From: Rhodopseudomonas boonkerdii
GTDB lineage: Bacteria > Pseudomonadota > Alphaproteobacteria > Rhizobiales > Xanthobacteraceae
Direction: 5' to 3'
NCBI RefSeq assembly: GCF_021184025.1
Contig: NZ_CP036537.1
Span: forward strand, 1,488,001-1,552,000
DNA: 64,000 nucleotides
The notes beneath the pieces were generated by a model that worked only from the letters and a program-made list of their open reading frames with translations, was not told the DNA's origin and did not search any database. A program made the translations under genes and the position numbers. Positions 1 through 9,734 of this stretch are shown one piece after another; the first letter of the stretch is position 1; each line of letters opens with the position of its first letter.

Positions 1-10
1 GAGAGCGCAC

Positions 11-1240
11 ATGATGAAACGCTCCCTCCTTGTTTCCGTCGTCCTCTCGCTGTCCTTCGCCGGCGCCGCGCGCGCGCAGGAAGATCCCAAGGGCTATGAC
101 CGCGTCGAGAAGGGCCGCTATCTGTCGGTGCTCGGCGATTGCGCCGGTTGTCACACCGCACCCGGCGGCAAGCCATTTGCCGGCGGCCTCGCGCTGGACA
201 CGCCGTTCGGCAGATTGCTCGCGCCGAACATCACGCCCGATCCGGAAACCGGCATCGGCAGGATGAGCGACAGCGATTTCGTCGCCGCGCTGCATGAGGG
301 CCGCGGTCATAACGGTCGCCGGCTTTACCCGGCGATGCCCTATCCGGCCTACACGAAAATGTCGCGCGACGACGTGCTGGCGCTGCGCTCCTATTTCAGG
401 ACGGTGCAGCCGGTGAGCAACGCGGTCGAGCCGAACCAGCTGCCGTTCCCGTTCAATATCCGCCTGTCGATGGCGTTCTGGAACTGGCTCAATTTCACGC
501 CGGGCCGTTTCCAGCCAAACCCGCAAAAATCCGACGAATGGAATCGCGGCGCCTATCTCGTCGAAGGGCCCGCGCATTGCGGCACCTGCCACACGCCGAA
601 GACGGCGCTCGGCGGCGACAAGACCAGCGTGGCGCTGTCCGGCGCGACGCTGCAGGGCTGGTTTGCGCCTGATATCACGGCCAACAATCACAAGGGCATC
701 GGCGCGTGGACGAAAGAAGAGCTCGTCGCCTATCTGAAAACCGGCGCCAACAAACATACACTGGCCTCGGGGCCGATGGCCGAAGCGATCACGAATTCGA
801 CCTCGCAGATGTCGGATGAGGACCTCAACGCCATCGCCGCCTATCTGAAGGACAGCAGGCCGAGCGACGGCAGCAAGCCGCAGGCGCTTGCGGCCGGCGA
901 TGCAACGATGCGCGCCGGCGCCGCGATCTACAAGGATGCCTGCGCCGCCTGCCACAAGGATAACGGCTCCGGCGAGACGCATCTGTTTCCGAAGCTCGCG
1001 GGGAGCGCCATCGTGCAGTCCGACGATCCGGCGACGCTGGCGCATGTCGTGCTGAACGGCGCGCGTGCCGTCGGCACCGCCGGCGCTCCGACCGCGCCGG
1101 CGATGCCGGGCTTCGACTGGCGCCTGAGCGATGCGCAGATCGCCGCCGTGCTCACTTACATTCGCAACAGCTGGGGCAATGCCGCGCCGGCCGTCGCTGC
1201 GAGCGCGGTGAAAAGCCAGCGGGAATCGTCGGCGCATTGA
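11..1240 (+). CDS. Three-haem c-type cytochrome (dehydrogenase electron-transfer subunit)
   Basis: The 409-residue protein has a Sec signal peptide (residues 1-22, ending ARAQ) and three CxxCH haem c motifs: CAGCH at 44-48, CGTCH at 190-194 and CAACH at 311-315. Three haems at this spacing are typical of the membrane-linked cytochrome subunit of periplasmic alcohol/aldehyde or gluconate-type dehydrogenases, which passes electrons to quinone or terminal oxidases. The start is ATG at 11 or 14 behind GAGAG. Only ten bases lie upstream, so the catalytic partner subunits (molybdopterin or flavin), if any, are outside the window. Function as a generic multihaem electron carrier is secure; the substrate of the partner is unknown. 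Confidence 0.9.
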   Translation: MMKRSLLVSVVLSLSFAGAARAQEDPKGYDRVEKGRYLSVLGDCAGCHTAPGGKPFAGGLALDTPFGRLLAPNITPDPETGIGRMSDSDFVAALHEGRGHNGRRLYPAMPYPAYTKMSRDDVLALRSYFRTVQPVSNAVEPNQLPFPFNIRLSMAFWNWLNFTPGRFQPNPQKSDEWNRGAYLVEGPAHCGTCHTPKTALGGDKTSVALSGATLQGWFAPDITANNHKGIGAWTKEELVAYLKTGANKHTLASGPMAEAITNSTSQMSDEDLNAIAAYLKDSRPSDGSKPQALAAGDATMRAGAAIYKDACAACHKDNGSGETHLFPKLAGSAIVQSDDPATLAHVVLNGARAVGTAGAPTAPAMPGFDWRLSDAQIAAVLTYIRNSWGNAAPAVAASAVKSQRESSAH

Positions 1241-1267
1241 TCGTCGTTATTGTGACTCGATAGAACC

Positions 1268-1433
1268 GTGTCCCGGGCGCGCTGCAGCGTCAGGCGATGC
1301 GCCGCATCGCCGCCAACGCTGCTGCGCAGAACCGGGACCGTGCAAAGCTCGGTGTTTGTTGCGGTCCCGGCTCTGAAGCGGCACTTGCGGCGAAGCTTCG
1401 CTTCGCCTGAGCGCCGCATCGCGTCCGGGACAC
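1268..1433. repeat. Palindromic intergenic repeat, copy A
   Basis: The element begins GTGTCCCGGGCGCGCTGCAG and ends GCGTCCGGGACAC, so its ends are inverted. Internally it has GAACCGGGACC facing GGTCCCGGCTC, giving a nested cruciform or RNA hairpin. The same blocks in the same order recur at 1787-1913. There is no coding capacity. It resembles the non-autonomous palindromic repeats of Bradyrhizobiaceae. Confidence 0.8.
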
Positions 1434-1786
1434 GATGTCATCGCTGCAAGGCGTCCGGCCTTTTGCATGATGCATGGGCTGGCTTCCTGAGGGGCAGTTA
1501 TCTGATCGCCAACTGGAAGTCTAAACTGAGCAGTTTCTATGCTCGTCTTTCCGTTGAACGCCTCACTCCCATACCCCGCGCTCGCGGTGGCAGCATTCGA
1601 GGCCGTTGAGTTTGGCGGCTGTTCAATACTGACCACCATAGCGCCATGTTTTCGGGCATTCTTCCGTCCCGACGCGCGTTCTCGCTGCATATGGGGATCA
1701 GCGAGCGCCATGGCGGAGCGGCGGGTTCAGCCCCCGCCCGCCGTGGTCGCGTGGCCGAAGCTCGTTCCAGCGGATAGAACATGGCT

Positions 1787-1913
1787 CTTGTCCCGGGCGC
1801 GCTGCAGCGTGCAAACGCTGCTGCGCAGAACCGGGACCTTCATAAGCTTCGGAGTTCGATAAGGTCCCGGCTCTGCGAAGCAGCACGTCGCGCCGCATCG
1901 CGTCCGGGACAAG
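1787..1913. repeat. Palindromic intergenic repeat, copy B
   Basis: Second copy of the element at 1268-1433, in the same orientation. It opens CTTGTCCCGGGCGCGCTGCA and closes GCGTCCGGGACAAG, and shares the internal blocks CGCTGCTGCGCAGAACCGGG and GGTCCCGGCTCTG. It is about 40 bases shorter than copy A, mainly by loss of loop sequence. It ends about 50 bases beyond the 3' end of uvrB and could act as a terminator for transcription arriving from that gene. Confidence 0.8.
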
Positions 1914-1963
1914 AATTCCGACTTTGCAGATCGATGTCTATCGTAAGCGAGCCGCCGTTCGGC

Positions 1964-4888
1964 TCACTTCTTCTTCCAGCCACCCCGCCGCCCCGGTGCG
2001 CCCGCGCTTGATCGCGGTGCGGGTCCGAATTCGGGGCCGGACTCGCGGCTGTTGGTCGGCTGGAAGATTTTGCTCTCCATGCCCGGGCCCATTTCATCCA
2101 GCGTCGGCTTGCGCGCCTTGCTGGCAAACTTGCCACGGGCCTTGCCTTGCGCGGCCTTGTCGAGACGGGCCGGCAGGTTTGCGGCATCGCCGTATTTCTT
2201 CGCGCCCTGATAGGCGCCGCCACGCGCGGCGACCCCGCGCTGCTTGATGGTGGGATCGTCCACGACGGCAAGCTCCGTGGCGCGCAGGCGTTTCACCTCG
2301 TCGCGGAGGCGGGCGGCTTCCTCGAAGTTCAGGTCGGCGGCGGCCTCGCGCATGCGGGTTTCGAGATCGGCCAGCACCGTCTCGAAATTATGGCCGATGG
2401 CGATGGCGTCGTCGGCCATGCCGCCGTCGCCGATCTCGACCAGCACGCGGTCGCCCTCATAGACGGAGTTGAGGATGTCGCCGATGGACTTCTTCACGCT
2501 CTCCGGCGTGATGCCGTTGGCGACATTGTATTCGACCTGCTTCTCGCGGCGCCGGTTGGTCTCGGCCATCGCGCGCTCCATGGAGCCGGTGACCTGATCG
2601 GCATAGAGGATGACGCGGCCGTCGACGTTGCGCGCGGCGCGGCCGATGGTCTGGATCAGCGAGGTTTCCGAACGCAGGAAGCCTTCCTTGTCGGCATCGA
2701 GAATGGCGACGAGGGCGCATTCGGGAATGTCGAGGCCTTCGCGGAGCAGGTTGATGCCGACCAGCGCGTCGAAGGCACCCAAGCGAAGATCGCGGATGAT
2801 CTCGATGCGCTCGATGGTGTCGATGTCGCTGTGCATGTAGCGCACGCGAATGCCCTGTTCGTGCAGGAATTCGGTGAGGTCTTCGGCCATGCGCTTGGTC
2901 AGCACGGTGATCAGCGAGCGATAGCCCGCCGCCGCGGTGGCGCGGACTTCGCCGAGGAGATCGTCGACCTGCGTACGCGCGGGGCGGATGTCCACGGGCG
3001 GATCGACCAGGCCGGTGGGGCGAATGACCTGTTCGGCGAACACGCCGCCGCTTTCCTGCAGCTCCCAGCCGGACGGCGTTGCCGACACCGCCACGGTCTG
3101 CGGACGCATCATGTCCCATTCCTCGAAGCGGAGCGGTCGGTTGTCCATGCAGGAGGGCAGGCGGAAGCCGTATTCCGCCAGCGTCGCCTTGCGGCGGAAG
3201 TCGCCCTTGAACATGGCGCCGATCTGCGGAATCGAGACGTGGCTCTCGTCGGCGAAGACGAGGGCGTTGTCCGGGACATATTCGAACAGGGTCGGCGGCG
3301 GCTCGCCCGGCCGGCGGCCGGTGAGATAGCGCGAATAGTTCTCGATGCCGGCGCAGGAGCCGGTGGCTTCCATCATCTCGATGTCGAAGGTGGTGCGCTG
3401 TTCGAGGCGCTGGGCCTCGAGCAGGCGGCCCTGATTGTTGAGCTGGTCGAGCCGCCATTTCAGCTCGTCCTTGATGGACTTGATGGCCTGCAGCAGCGTC
3501 GGGCGCGGCGTCACATAGTGCGAATTCGCGTAGATCTTCACGAATTCCAGCTCGTCCTGCTTGTGGCCGGTGAGCGGGTCGAACTCCTCGATGTTCTCGA
3601 CGGTGTCGCCGAACAGGTTGATGCGCCAGGCGCGGTCTTCATAGTGCGCGGGGAAGATGTCGATGACGTCGCCGCGGACGCGGAAGGTGCCGCGGGTGAA
3701 ATCGTGCTGGGTGCGCTTGTACTGCAGGGCGACGAGATCGGCGATCAGCTGGCGCTGGTCGATGCGCTCGTTCTTCTTCAGCGCGAAGGTCATCGCCGTA
3801 TAGGTCTCGACCGAGCCGATACCGTAGATGCAGGACACCGAGGCGACGATGATGACGTCGTCGCGCTCCAAGAGGGCGCGCGTGGCGGCGTGGCGCATGC
3901 GGTCGATCTGTTCGTTGATCGACGAGTCCTTCTCGATATAGGTGTCGGTGCGCGGGACGTAGGCTTCGGGCTGGTAGTAGTCGTAGTAAGAGACGAAATA
4001 TTCGACGGCGTTGTCGGGGAAGAAGTTCTTGAACTCGCCATAGAGCTGCGCGGCGAGGGTCTTGTTCGGCGCGAGGATGATCGCGGGCCTTTGCGTGGCC
4101 TCGATCACTTTCGCCATCGTGTAGGTCTTGCCGGAGCCGGTGACGCCGAGCAGCACCTGCGTGCGCTCGTTACGGTCGATGCCCTCGACCAGCTCCTTGA
4201 TCGCCGTCGGCTGGTCGCCTTTCGGCTCATAGGCCGATTTCAGCGCGAAGCGGACGCCGCCTTCGGATTTGTCCGGGCGCGGCGGGCGATGCGGCGTCCA
4301 CACATGGCCGCTGCCGTCCTTCTTGCGGAATTCCGGTCGGCCGTCGCGGATCAGCGCTTCCAGCGCGTCGGCGGTGGCGCGGACCCCGAGCGCTTCCATC
4401 TTGTTGCGCACGGGGCGGGCGAGTGTCGTGTCCTCGTCGTCCTCCGCCGTGGGCAGGCCGAGCTGCTTCGCGAGTTCCGGATCGAGCGTCGGGATCGAGG
4501 CCGAGGTGCCGTAATTGGCCTGTGGCGCTTCCTCCAGACCTTTCTGCTCGCTCAACCGCGGCGCATAGGGCGCGACCACCGGCTGCGGATAAGGCTGCAG
4601 CGGCGTCGGGCGCGGCGTGTCGTCGCCCTCGAAACTTTTCGGGGTGGATTTGCGGGCGCGATGCACTGCGGCCTCGCCGCCGGAGCGGCGGTCGCGCGAA
4701 TTGTCCGGCGGCGGCTGCAGGCCGGTGCCCGAGCCCATGCCGGCATCGCCGCGATTGATGGCGGGATTGAGCAGTTCCGCCAGCGCCGGCCCGATCGGCT
4801 TGACGTCGGGACGTCCCGCACCGGGCTTCGCCTTGGGAGTCTTGGTCGATCTTGCGGGCTTTTTCGGAGTGTCGGGTTTTTTCGCCAT
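1964..4888 (-). CDS. uvrB: UvrABC excinuclease subunit B
   Basis: UvrB is the damage-verifying helicase-like subunit of nucleotide excision repair; it is loaded by UvrA and recruits UvrC. The UvrB core starts near residue 212 ([14 protein letters not shown]), has the Walker A box GVTGSGKT, the beta-hairpin region with [12 protein letters not shown], helicase motif [11 protein letters not shown], and a C-terminal UVR domain ([15 protein letters not shown]). The chosen start ([10 protein letters not shown]) gives 974 residues, about 300 more than usual UvrB, from a Lys/Pro-rich N-terminal extension of about 210 residues and a basic tail ending GGWKKK. An in-frame ATG at 4966 would add 26 residues that look unlike protein. 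Confidence 0.96.
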   Translation of the reverse strand: MAKKPDTPKKPARSTKTPKAKPGAGRPDVKPIGPALAELLNPAINRGDAGMGSGTGLQPPPDNSRDRRSGGEAAVHRARKSTPKSFEGDDTPRPTPLQPYPQPVVAPYAPRLSEQKGLEEAPQANYGTSASIPTLDPELAKQLGLPTAEDDEDTTLARPVRNKMEALGVRATADALEALIRDGRPEFRKKDGSGHVWTPHRPPRPDKSEGGVRFALKSAYEPKGDQPTAIKELVEGIDRNERTQVLLGVTGSGKTYTMAKVIEATQRPAIILAPNKTLAAQLYGEFKNFFPDNAVEYFVSYYDYYQPEAYVPRTDTYIEKDSSINEQIDRMRHAATRALLERDDVIIVASVSCIYGIGSVETYTAMTFALKKNERIDQRQLIADLVALQYKRTQHDFTRGTFRVRGDVIDIFPAHYEDRAWRINLFGDTVENIEEFDPLTGHKQDELEFVKIYANSHYVTPRPTLLQAIKSIKDELKWRLDQLNNQGRLLEAQRLEQRTTFDIEMMEATGSCAGIENYSRYLTGRRPGEPPPTLFEYVPDNALVFADESHVSIPQIGAMFKGDFRRKATLAEYGFRLPSCMDNRPLRFEEWDMMRPQTVAVSATPSGWELQESGGVFAEQVIRPTGLVDPPVDIRPARTQVDDLLGEVRATAAAGYRSLITVLTKRMAEDLTEFLHEQGIRVRYMHSDIDTIERIEIIRDLRLGAFDALVGINLLREGLDIPECALVAILDADKEGFLRSETSLIQTIGRAARNVDGRVILYADQVTGSMERAMAETNRRREKQVEYNVANGITPESVKKSIGDILNSVYEGDRVLVEIGDGGMADDAIAIGHNFETVLADLETRMREAAADLNFEEAARLRDEVKRLRATELAVVDDPTIKQRGVAARGGAYQGAKKYGDAANLPARLDKAAQGKARGKFASKARKPTLDEMGPGMESKIFQPTNSRESGPEFGPAPRSSAGAPGRRGGWKKK

Positions 4889-5179
4889 GGCCGGAATATG
4901 GGGCGAGTCCCGGGCGGATGAAAGGTCGGCCCGCTTGTCGGCGGGGGCTCGATAGCGACTAAGCACGTGTTTTGCTTCGCTGCGCGACCGCGCGAGCTGG
5001 ACGATAGGCCTGCCGCTTGTTGCCTCCCGCGCAACGTTGCGGCGTAATCGATCGTCGCTTCCCGATTGATGTGGATAAGGTCTTAGAAAATTGCCGCCCG
5101 ATAGAAAGCAACTTCTGGATGTTTCGGGAATCTGGCGAGTTCCGCTGATTACAAATCCAGAGATTGCTTGGGGGCGATC

Positions 5180-6385
5180 ATGTTTTCAGGAATGGCAACG
5201 CGCATATTTGCGCGAATGATAGCGCTTTGTCTGGTGGCGTCGTTATTGGTCGGGTGTGCTGAGGTTGATCGGCGCGGCGGTGTCGCCGATCAAATTCAAG
5301 ACTATCTTTTCAAGGCCGACAGCAAATCGCATCGTCTGTTGCGGTCATATCTTCTGGTCGGCGTATTGTTGGCGGTAGCGCAGCGCCAAGGCGTCAACGA
5401 TGTCGACCGTACTGCCATTAAAGGTGCGCTGGAAGGCGCGCTAAGCGTGGCTAACGAGGCATTTAGTTGCCTGTATCCCGGCACCTTCGAGAGTAACTAT
5501 GAAGGGCATCCGCCGGAACTGGAGATCATCGACTGGACGGTACAACCCGCGGTGCTGACATCGACCCATCAGTTACCGAAATGGTGCCAGTTCTTCGACG
5601 AGAAGATGGCGCGGCTTGACCATGCGATCTTTCGGCTTGCAACAGTGACGCTGTTCGGCGTTCGAGATCGAGACCAGTTCGTTGAAATTCGAGATCGCAT
5701 GATCGGTCGGGTGCCGGTCCTGAGCGATACCCTGAAGGCTGCCATATCTGCCAATCGCGTCGTCAATCAGACCACCACATTGATCGACGACCTGCTTAAT
5801 CTCAGTTTTGCGAGTCTTGGCCCGGTCACGACGTTGTTGCCGCTTTACCGCGACGCGCTCGAACTGAATTCGTGGATCATTGTCGACTCCATGGCGATGG
5901 CCTGCGTCGTGACGCGCGGCGAGACATCGATGGTGCTGCCTGCTGCTCCGGCGTCAGGAGTGCTCGATTTCGATCGCAACAATCCATGCGACGCTTATCG
6001 TTACGCGGTGCTGATGGCGGCGGAAGGAAATGCCGAGCCGGCCGCGCTCAGGGCTTTCATCACCTATATGTATCAGGTGCCCGTAAGGGTGGAGGCCTAT
6101 CGGCCGCACTTCTACGTTGTCAGCCGGTTGATCGGCAGGTCGTGCCTTTCGGTTCTAGGCAAGGAACAGTGCGATACCGCGCTCACCTATGCCCTGGAGA
6201 AATCCGCGCTCTACATCAACAACGCCTACAGCCAGCCGCGCGGAAAGATCATCGCGTCGCTTTTCCCAGGTTCGATGATTGCGTCAAACCGGCCGAAACC
6301 CACGCGAACCGTGCGCCGTCCGGCGACCGACCCTGTAGCTACCGGTACCATCACGCCCGCGCCGGCCGCGCCCTCGGCGCGCTAG
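5180..6385 (+). CDS. Predicted lipoprotein of unknown function
   Basis: From the ATG at 5180 the protein begins [20 protein letters not shown] and continues into a lipobox (LVGC), so it should be an acylated envelope lipoprotein of about 401 residues. A TTG 12 bases upstream is open but lacks a better ribosome binding site. The mature part is mostly helical-looking with no motif I recognise; the tail (from about residue 370) is Pro/Thr/Ala rich. The base composition is less GC-rich than that of neighbouring genes, which may indicate a separate history. It is preceded by about 290 bases separating it from the divergent uvrB. No function is assigned. Confidence 0.75.
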   Translation: MFSGMATRIFARMIALCLVASLLVGCAEVDRRGGVADQIQDYLFKADSKSHRLLRSYLLVGVLLAVAQRQGVNDVDRTAIKGALEGALSVANEAFSCLYPGTFESNYEGHPPELEIIDWTVQPAVLTSTHQLPKWCQFFDEKMARLDHAIFRLATVTLFGVRDRDQFVEIRDRMIGRVPVLSDTLKAAISANRVVNQTTTLIDDLLNLSFASLGPVTTLLPLYRDALELNSWIIVDSMAMACVVTRGETSMVLPAAPASGVLDFDRNNPCDAYRYAVLMAAEGNAEPAALRAFITYMYQVPVRVEAYRPHFYVVSRLIGRSCLSVLGKEQCDTALTYALEKSALYINNAYSQPRGKIIASLFPGSMIASNRPKPTRTVRRPATDPVATGTITPAPAAPSAR

Positions 6386-6537
6386 CCGTTGTCGCTGCCG
6401 ACCATGTCGCGCGCCCGGCACATCATTCTCGGTGTGCAGGGCGGCGTTGCGTTTTGTCGTCCCGTGGCGATTGACTTGTCAGGAGCCTTCTGGCGGACTT
6501 GTGGTGAAACAGTCTATCAGCCACGCAGGGCCGCCGC

Positions 6538-7248
6538 ATGATCGACCTCTACTACTGGTCCACCCCGAACGGTCACAAGATCACGATCTTTCTCGAAGAG
6601 ACAGGGCTGCCCTACAAGATGATCCCGGTGAACATCGGCAAGGGCGATCAGTTCAAGCCGGAGTTCCTGGCGATCGCGCCGAACAACAGGATCCCGGCGT
6701 TGGTGGACCATGATCCGAAAGGTGGCGGCAAGCCGGTTTCGGTTTTCGAGTCCGGCGCCATGCTGCTCTATCTCGCCGAAAAGACCGGCCGGTTCCTGTC
6801 GGCCGATCTCCATGCGCGCTACGACACCATCCAGTGGGTGTTCTGGCAGATGGGTGGGCTCGGACCCATGGCCGGGCAGAACCACCACTTCCGCAACTAC
6901 GCGCAGGAAAAGATCACCTACGCCATCGATCGCTATGTCAACGAGACCAACCGACTCTACGGTGTGCTCAACAAGCGGCTCGCGGATCGTGATTTCATCG
7001 CTGGCGAATATTCCATCGCCGACATGGCGAGCTATCCGTGGATCGTGCCGTTCAAGAATCAGGGGCAGGATATCGACGACTTTCCGCATCTCAAGCATTG
7101 GCTGGAGCGGATCGCGCAGCGCCCGGCGGTGCAGCGCGCTTATGCGGTGGCAAAACAGGTCAATCCGAATTTCGGTCAGCCGCCGGCCAAGACCGACGAG
7201 GAGCGCAAGATCCTGTTCGGGCAGACATCGCGTGTGGTGAAGGACTGA
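6538..7248 (+). CDS. Nu-class glutathione transferase / disulfide-bond oxidoreductase (YfcG/YghU-like)
   Basis: The 236-residue protein opens MIDLYYWSTPNGHKITIFLE and shares the E. coli YfcG hallmarks: the TPNGHKI active-site loop, PNNRIPALVDHDP at about 55, the ESGAMLLYLAEKTG glutathione-binding helix, and GQNHHFRNYA in the C-terminal domain. Members reduce small disulfides using glutathione rather than conjugating it. It is cytosolic, with no signal. A second GST-like gene follows 159 bases downstream on the same strand, so the two may be co-expressed. The family call is firm; the physiological substrate is not known. Confidence 0.9.
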   Translation: MIDLYYWSTPNGHKITIFLEETGLPYKMIPVNIGKGDQFKPEFLAIAPNNRIPALVDHDPKGGGKPVSVFESGAMLLYLAEKTGRFLSADLHARYDTIQWVFWQMGGLGPMAGQNHHFRNYAQEKITYAIDRYVNETNRLYGVLNKRLADRDFIAGEYSIADMASYPWIVPFKNQGQDIDDFPHLKHWLERIAQRPAVQRAYAVAKQVNPNFGQPPAKTDEERKILFGQTSRVVKD

Positions 7249-7407
7249 TCGAACGGATCGGGCCAGCCTGTCCTCTCCCGCAAAAGCGAAAGTTTCCGTT
7301 GGCGCCGCGGCGTCGGTGCTGTCACTGCTGTCTGCGTCTGCCGGATCGCCCGACAAGCCAGGCGAGAACAACGGAGAGCGCAGCGAAGAACATCGATCGG
7401 AGAGCAT

Positions 7408-8103
7408 ATGACCCTGCAATTGTTCGAACTCGTCGGTACCGAGGAGAATCGGCCCTTTAGCCCCTATTGCTGGCGCACGCGCATGGCGCTCGCGCATAAG
7501 GAACTCGAGGCGATCTCGATTCCGTGGCGCTTTACCGAGAAGGAGGCGATCGCCCGGCACAAATCCGAGAAGGTGCCGGTGCTGCTCGATGGCGAGCGTG
7601 CGATCAACGACTCATGGAGCATCGCGACCTATCTCGAGGACGCTTATCCGGATCGCCCGTCGCTGTTTGGCGGTGACGGCGGTCGGGCTATGGGGCGAAT
7701 GATCAACTGGTGGGGCGATGCCGTGATGATTCCCGGCATGGTCTCGCTCATCATCCTGGATATCTACAACCACCTGAGCCCCATCGATCAGGCGTATTTT
7801 CGGGAGACACGCGAAGCGCGGTTCAAAAAGACTCTGGAAGAAGCTTCCGCGACCCGCGACAGGGACGTGGAGACATTTCGCAAATCGCTCGATCCGGTCA
7901 GGCTCACGCTCCGCTCGCAGCCGTTTCTCGGCGGCGAGCAGCCGAACTATGCCGATTATATCGTGTTCGGTCCGTTCCAATGGGCGCGTGCGATCTCCGG
8001 ATTTCAGCTTTTGCAGCCGAACGACGCGATCTATGTCTGGCGCGAGAAATTGCTTGATGCATTTGGTGGCATGGCGCGGAAGTCGGCAGGTTACGACGTA
8101 TAG
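7408..8103 (+). CDS. Glutathione S-transferase family protein (beta-etherase-like)
   Basis: A 231-residue protein with a thioredoxin-fold N-terminal domain (FSPYCWRTRMALAHKEL near residue 18, KVPVLLDGERAINDSWSIATYLE near 54-76) and an all-helical C-terminal domain with PNYADYIVFG. The FSPYCWR start and the INDSWSIATYLE glutathione site are typical of the LigE/LigF-like group, which includes lignin beta-aryl ether cleaving enzymes, but many relatives have no such activity. The start is the ATG after CGGAGAGCAT. It follows another GST-type gene on the same strand, suggesting a small thiol-chemistry cluster. Confidence 0.85.
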   Translation: MTLQLFELVGTEENRPFSPYCWRTRMALAHKELEAISIPWRFTEKEAIARHKSEKVPVLLDGERAINDSWSIATYLEDAYPDRPSLFGGDGGRAMGRMINWWGDAVMIPGMVSLIILDIYNHLSPIDQAYFRETREARFKKTLEEASATRDRDVETFRKSLDPVRLTLRSQPFLGGEQPNYADYIVFGPFQWARAISGFQLLQPNDAIYVWREKLLDAFGGMARKSAGYDV

Positions 8104-8196
8104 TCATTGCAATGATGCCGGCACTGTTGTTCCTTCGCAGGGGGAGTTGCATTAAAACGCACTGCTTGTTCACACGAATCCAATTGCCAGGTCGCC

Positions 8197-9675
8197 ATGT
8201 CTTTTCAACCTATCGATGACGACTCCGCCATGTTCGATCTCGCGCCGGTGTCGTTGTGGATCGAGGATTTCAGCGATGTGAAGGCGCTGTTCCAGCAATG
8301 GCAGGAGCAGGGCGTCGACGACATGGAGACCTTCCTGCTGGCAAATCCGGAGCGGGTGCGTCAATGTTCGCAATCGATCCGCATCATCAAGGTCAACCAG
8401 AAGACGCTGTCGATGTTCGGCGCGCGCGACCTCAATCATCTGATGGTCAGTCTCGGTCTGGTGATGCGCGACGACACCTTCAAGAGCCACGTCTCCGAAC
8501 TGTCGCAGCTGTGGAGCGGCAAGACCGACTTTTCCAGCCACACCGTCAATTACACGCTGAAAGGCGACCGTCTCGACGTCCAGCTGCACGGCCGGGTGCT
8601 GCCCGGCTACGAGGACAGCTGGAAGCGGGTAATGATCTCCATCGAGGACGTCACCGAGCGCGAGACTGCACGGCGACGCCTCGCCAAGAGCGAGAACTAC
8701 GCTTTCGGCCTGTTCGCGCATTCGCCCGTGTCACTCTGGGTGGAGGACTTCAGCGGTGTGAAGCGGTTGATCGATGAGGTGCGCGCGCGCGGCGTCGAAG
8801 ATTTTCGCGTTTTCACCGACGTCCACGAGGAGTTTGTCGAACGCTGCATGAGCGAGATTCGCGTGCTGGACGTCAACAGCCGCACGCTGGAGCTGTTCGG
8901 CGCACCCGACAAGCAAACGCTGCTGCTCAGCCTCGCCGAAGTGTTTCGTGACGAGATGGGGCCGCATTTTCGCGAGCAGCTGATCGATCTGTGGGAAGGG
9001 CGTCTGTTCCAGCAGCGCGAGGTCGTCAACTATGCGCTGGACGGCACGAAGCTGCATCTTCTCCTGCAATTCTCGGTGCTGCCGGGCTATGAGCGCGACT
9101 GGTCCCAGGTCCAGGTCGCGCTTACCGACATCACCGCGCGCAAGAAGGCCGAGGCGTATCTCGAATTTCTCGGCACCCATGACGTGCTCACACGGACCTA
9201 TAACCGCGCCTTTTTCACCGAAGAGCTCAATCGGCTGGAGCGCAAGCGCAAGGCGTCGCATCCCGTCACCATCATCGTCGCCGATCTGAATGGGCTGAAA
9301 GCCGCCAACGACCAGCTCGGTCATGGTGCAGGCGATGCGCTGCTGCGCCGAGCCGGCGAGGTGTTCGGTTCGCTGGTGGAGAAGCCAGCCACCGTGGCGC
9401 GCGTCGGCGGCGATGAATTCGCCGTCATCCTGCCGCTGACGGATGAGGCCGGCGGCGATGCGGTGATCGCGACGCTGGAGGAGCTGATCGAGCTCAACAA
9501 TCAATATTATCCGGACACGCAGCTCACGATGTCGGTAGGTGTTGCCACCAGCGCGACGGGCGAGCAGCTGGTGGATGTGGTGAAGCGCGCCGATATCGAG
9601 ATGCTGCAGGCCAAGCGCAGCTATTACGAGCATCCGGAGCGCGACCGCCGCAGCCGGACGGCACGCAATCTGTAG
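8197..9675 (+). CDS. Diguanylate cyclase with two tandem PAS-like sensor domains
   Basis: This predicted cyclic-di-GMP synthase has 492 residues. Residues 5 to about 155 and about 170 to 315 are two related sensor modules, both opening with PVSLW(I/V)EDFS and carrying VN(Q/S)(K/R)TL and VLPGYE, so they arose by internal duplication. A short linker leads to a GGDEF domain with an intact GGDEF at 404-408. The stretch before it (EKPATVARV) lacks the RxxD inhibitory site, so product inhibition is probably absent. There is no membrane segment and no EAL domain. It is a single-gene unit, with 93 bases upstream and a convergent neighbour downstream. Confidence 0.92.
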   Translation: MSFQPIDDDSAMFDLAPVSLWIEDFSDVKALFQQWQEQGVDDMETFLLANPERVRQCSQSIRIIKVNQKTLSMFGARDLNHLMVSLGLVMRDDTFKSHVSELSQLWSGKTDFSSHTVNYTLKGDRLDVQLHGRVLPGYEDSWKRVMISIEDVTERETARRRLAKSENYAFGLFAHSPVSLWVEDFSGVKRLIDEVRARGVEDFRVFTDVHEEFVERCMSEIRVLDVNSRTLELFGAPDKQTLLLSLAEVFRDEMGPHFREQLIDLWEGRLFQQREVVNYALDGTKLHLLLQFSVLPGYERDWSQVQVALTDITARKKAEAYLEFLGTHDVLTRTYNRAFFTEELNRLERKRKASHPVTIIVADLNGLKAANDQLGHGAGDALLRRAGEVFGSLVEKPATVARVGGDEFAVILPLTDEAGGDAVIATLEELIELNNQYYPDTQLTMSVGVATSATGEQLVDVVKRADIEMLQAKRSYYEHPERDRRSRTARNL

Positions 9676-9734
9676 CGCCGTCACACCGCGCAGCTGAGCT
9701 GTCGCCCAGCTCAGCCTCGCGATCAGTCTTGCGA

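Larger units (their letters stand above)
1241..1963. other. 0.7 kb intergenic region without a supported gene
   Basis: Short open frames occur on both strands but none has a recognisable product or a good ribosome binding site. The main content is two copies of one palindromic repeat (1268-1433 and 1787-1913), which account for about 40 percent of the gap. The 350 bases between the copies show nothing recognisable. Confidence 0.6.

Noticed and set aside
2147..4921. Open frame of 924 codons antisense to uvrB
   Set aside because: It lies wholly over the strongly supported uvrB gene and has the composition expected of the opposite strand of a GC-rich gene; no domain is recognisable.
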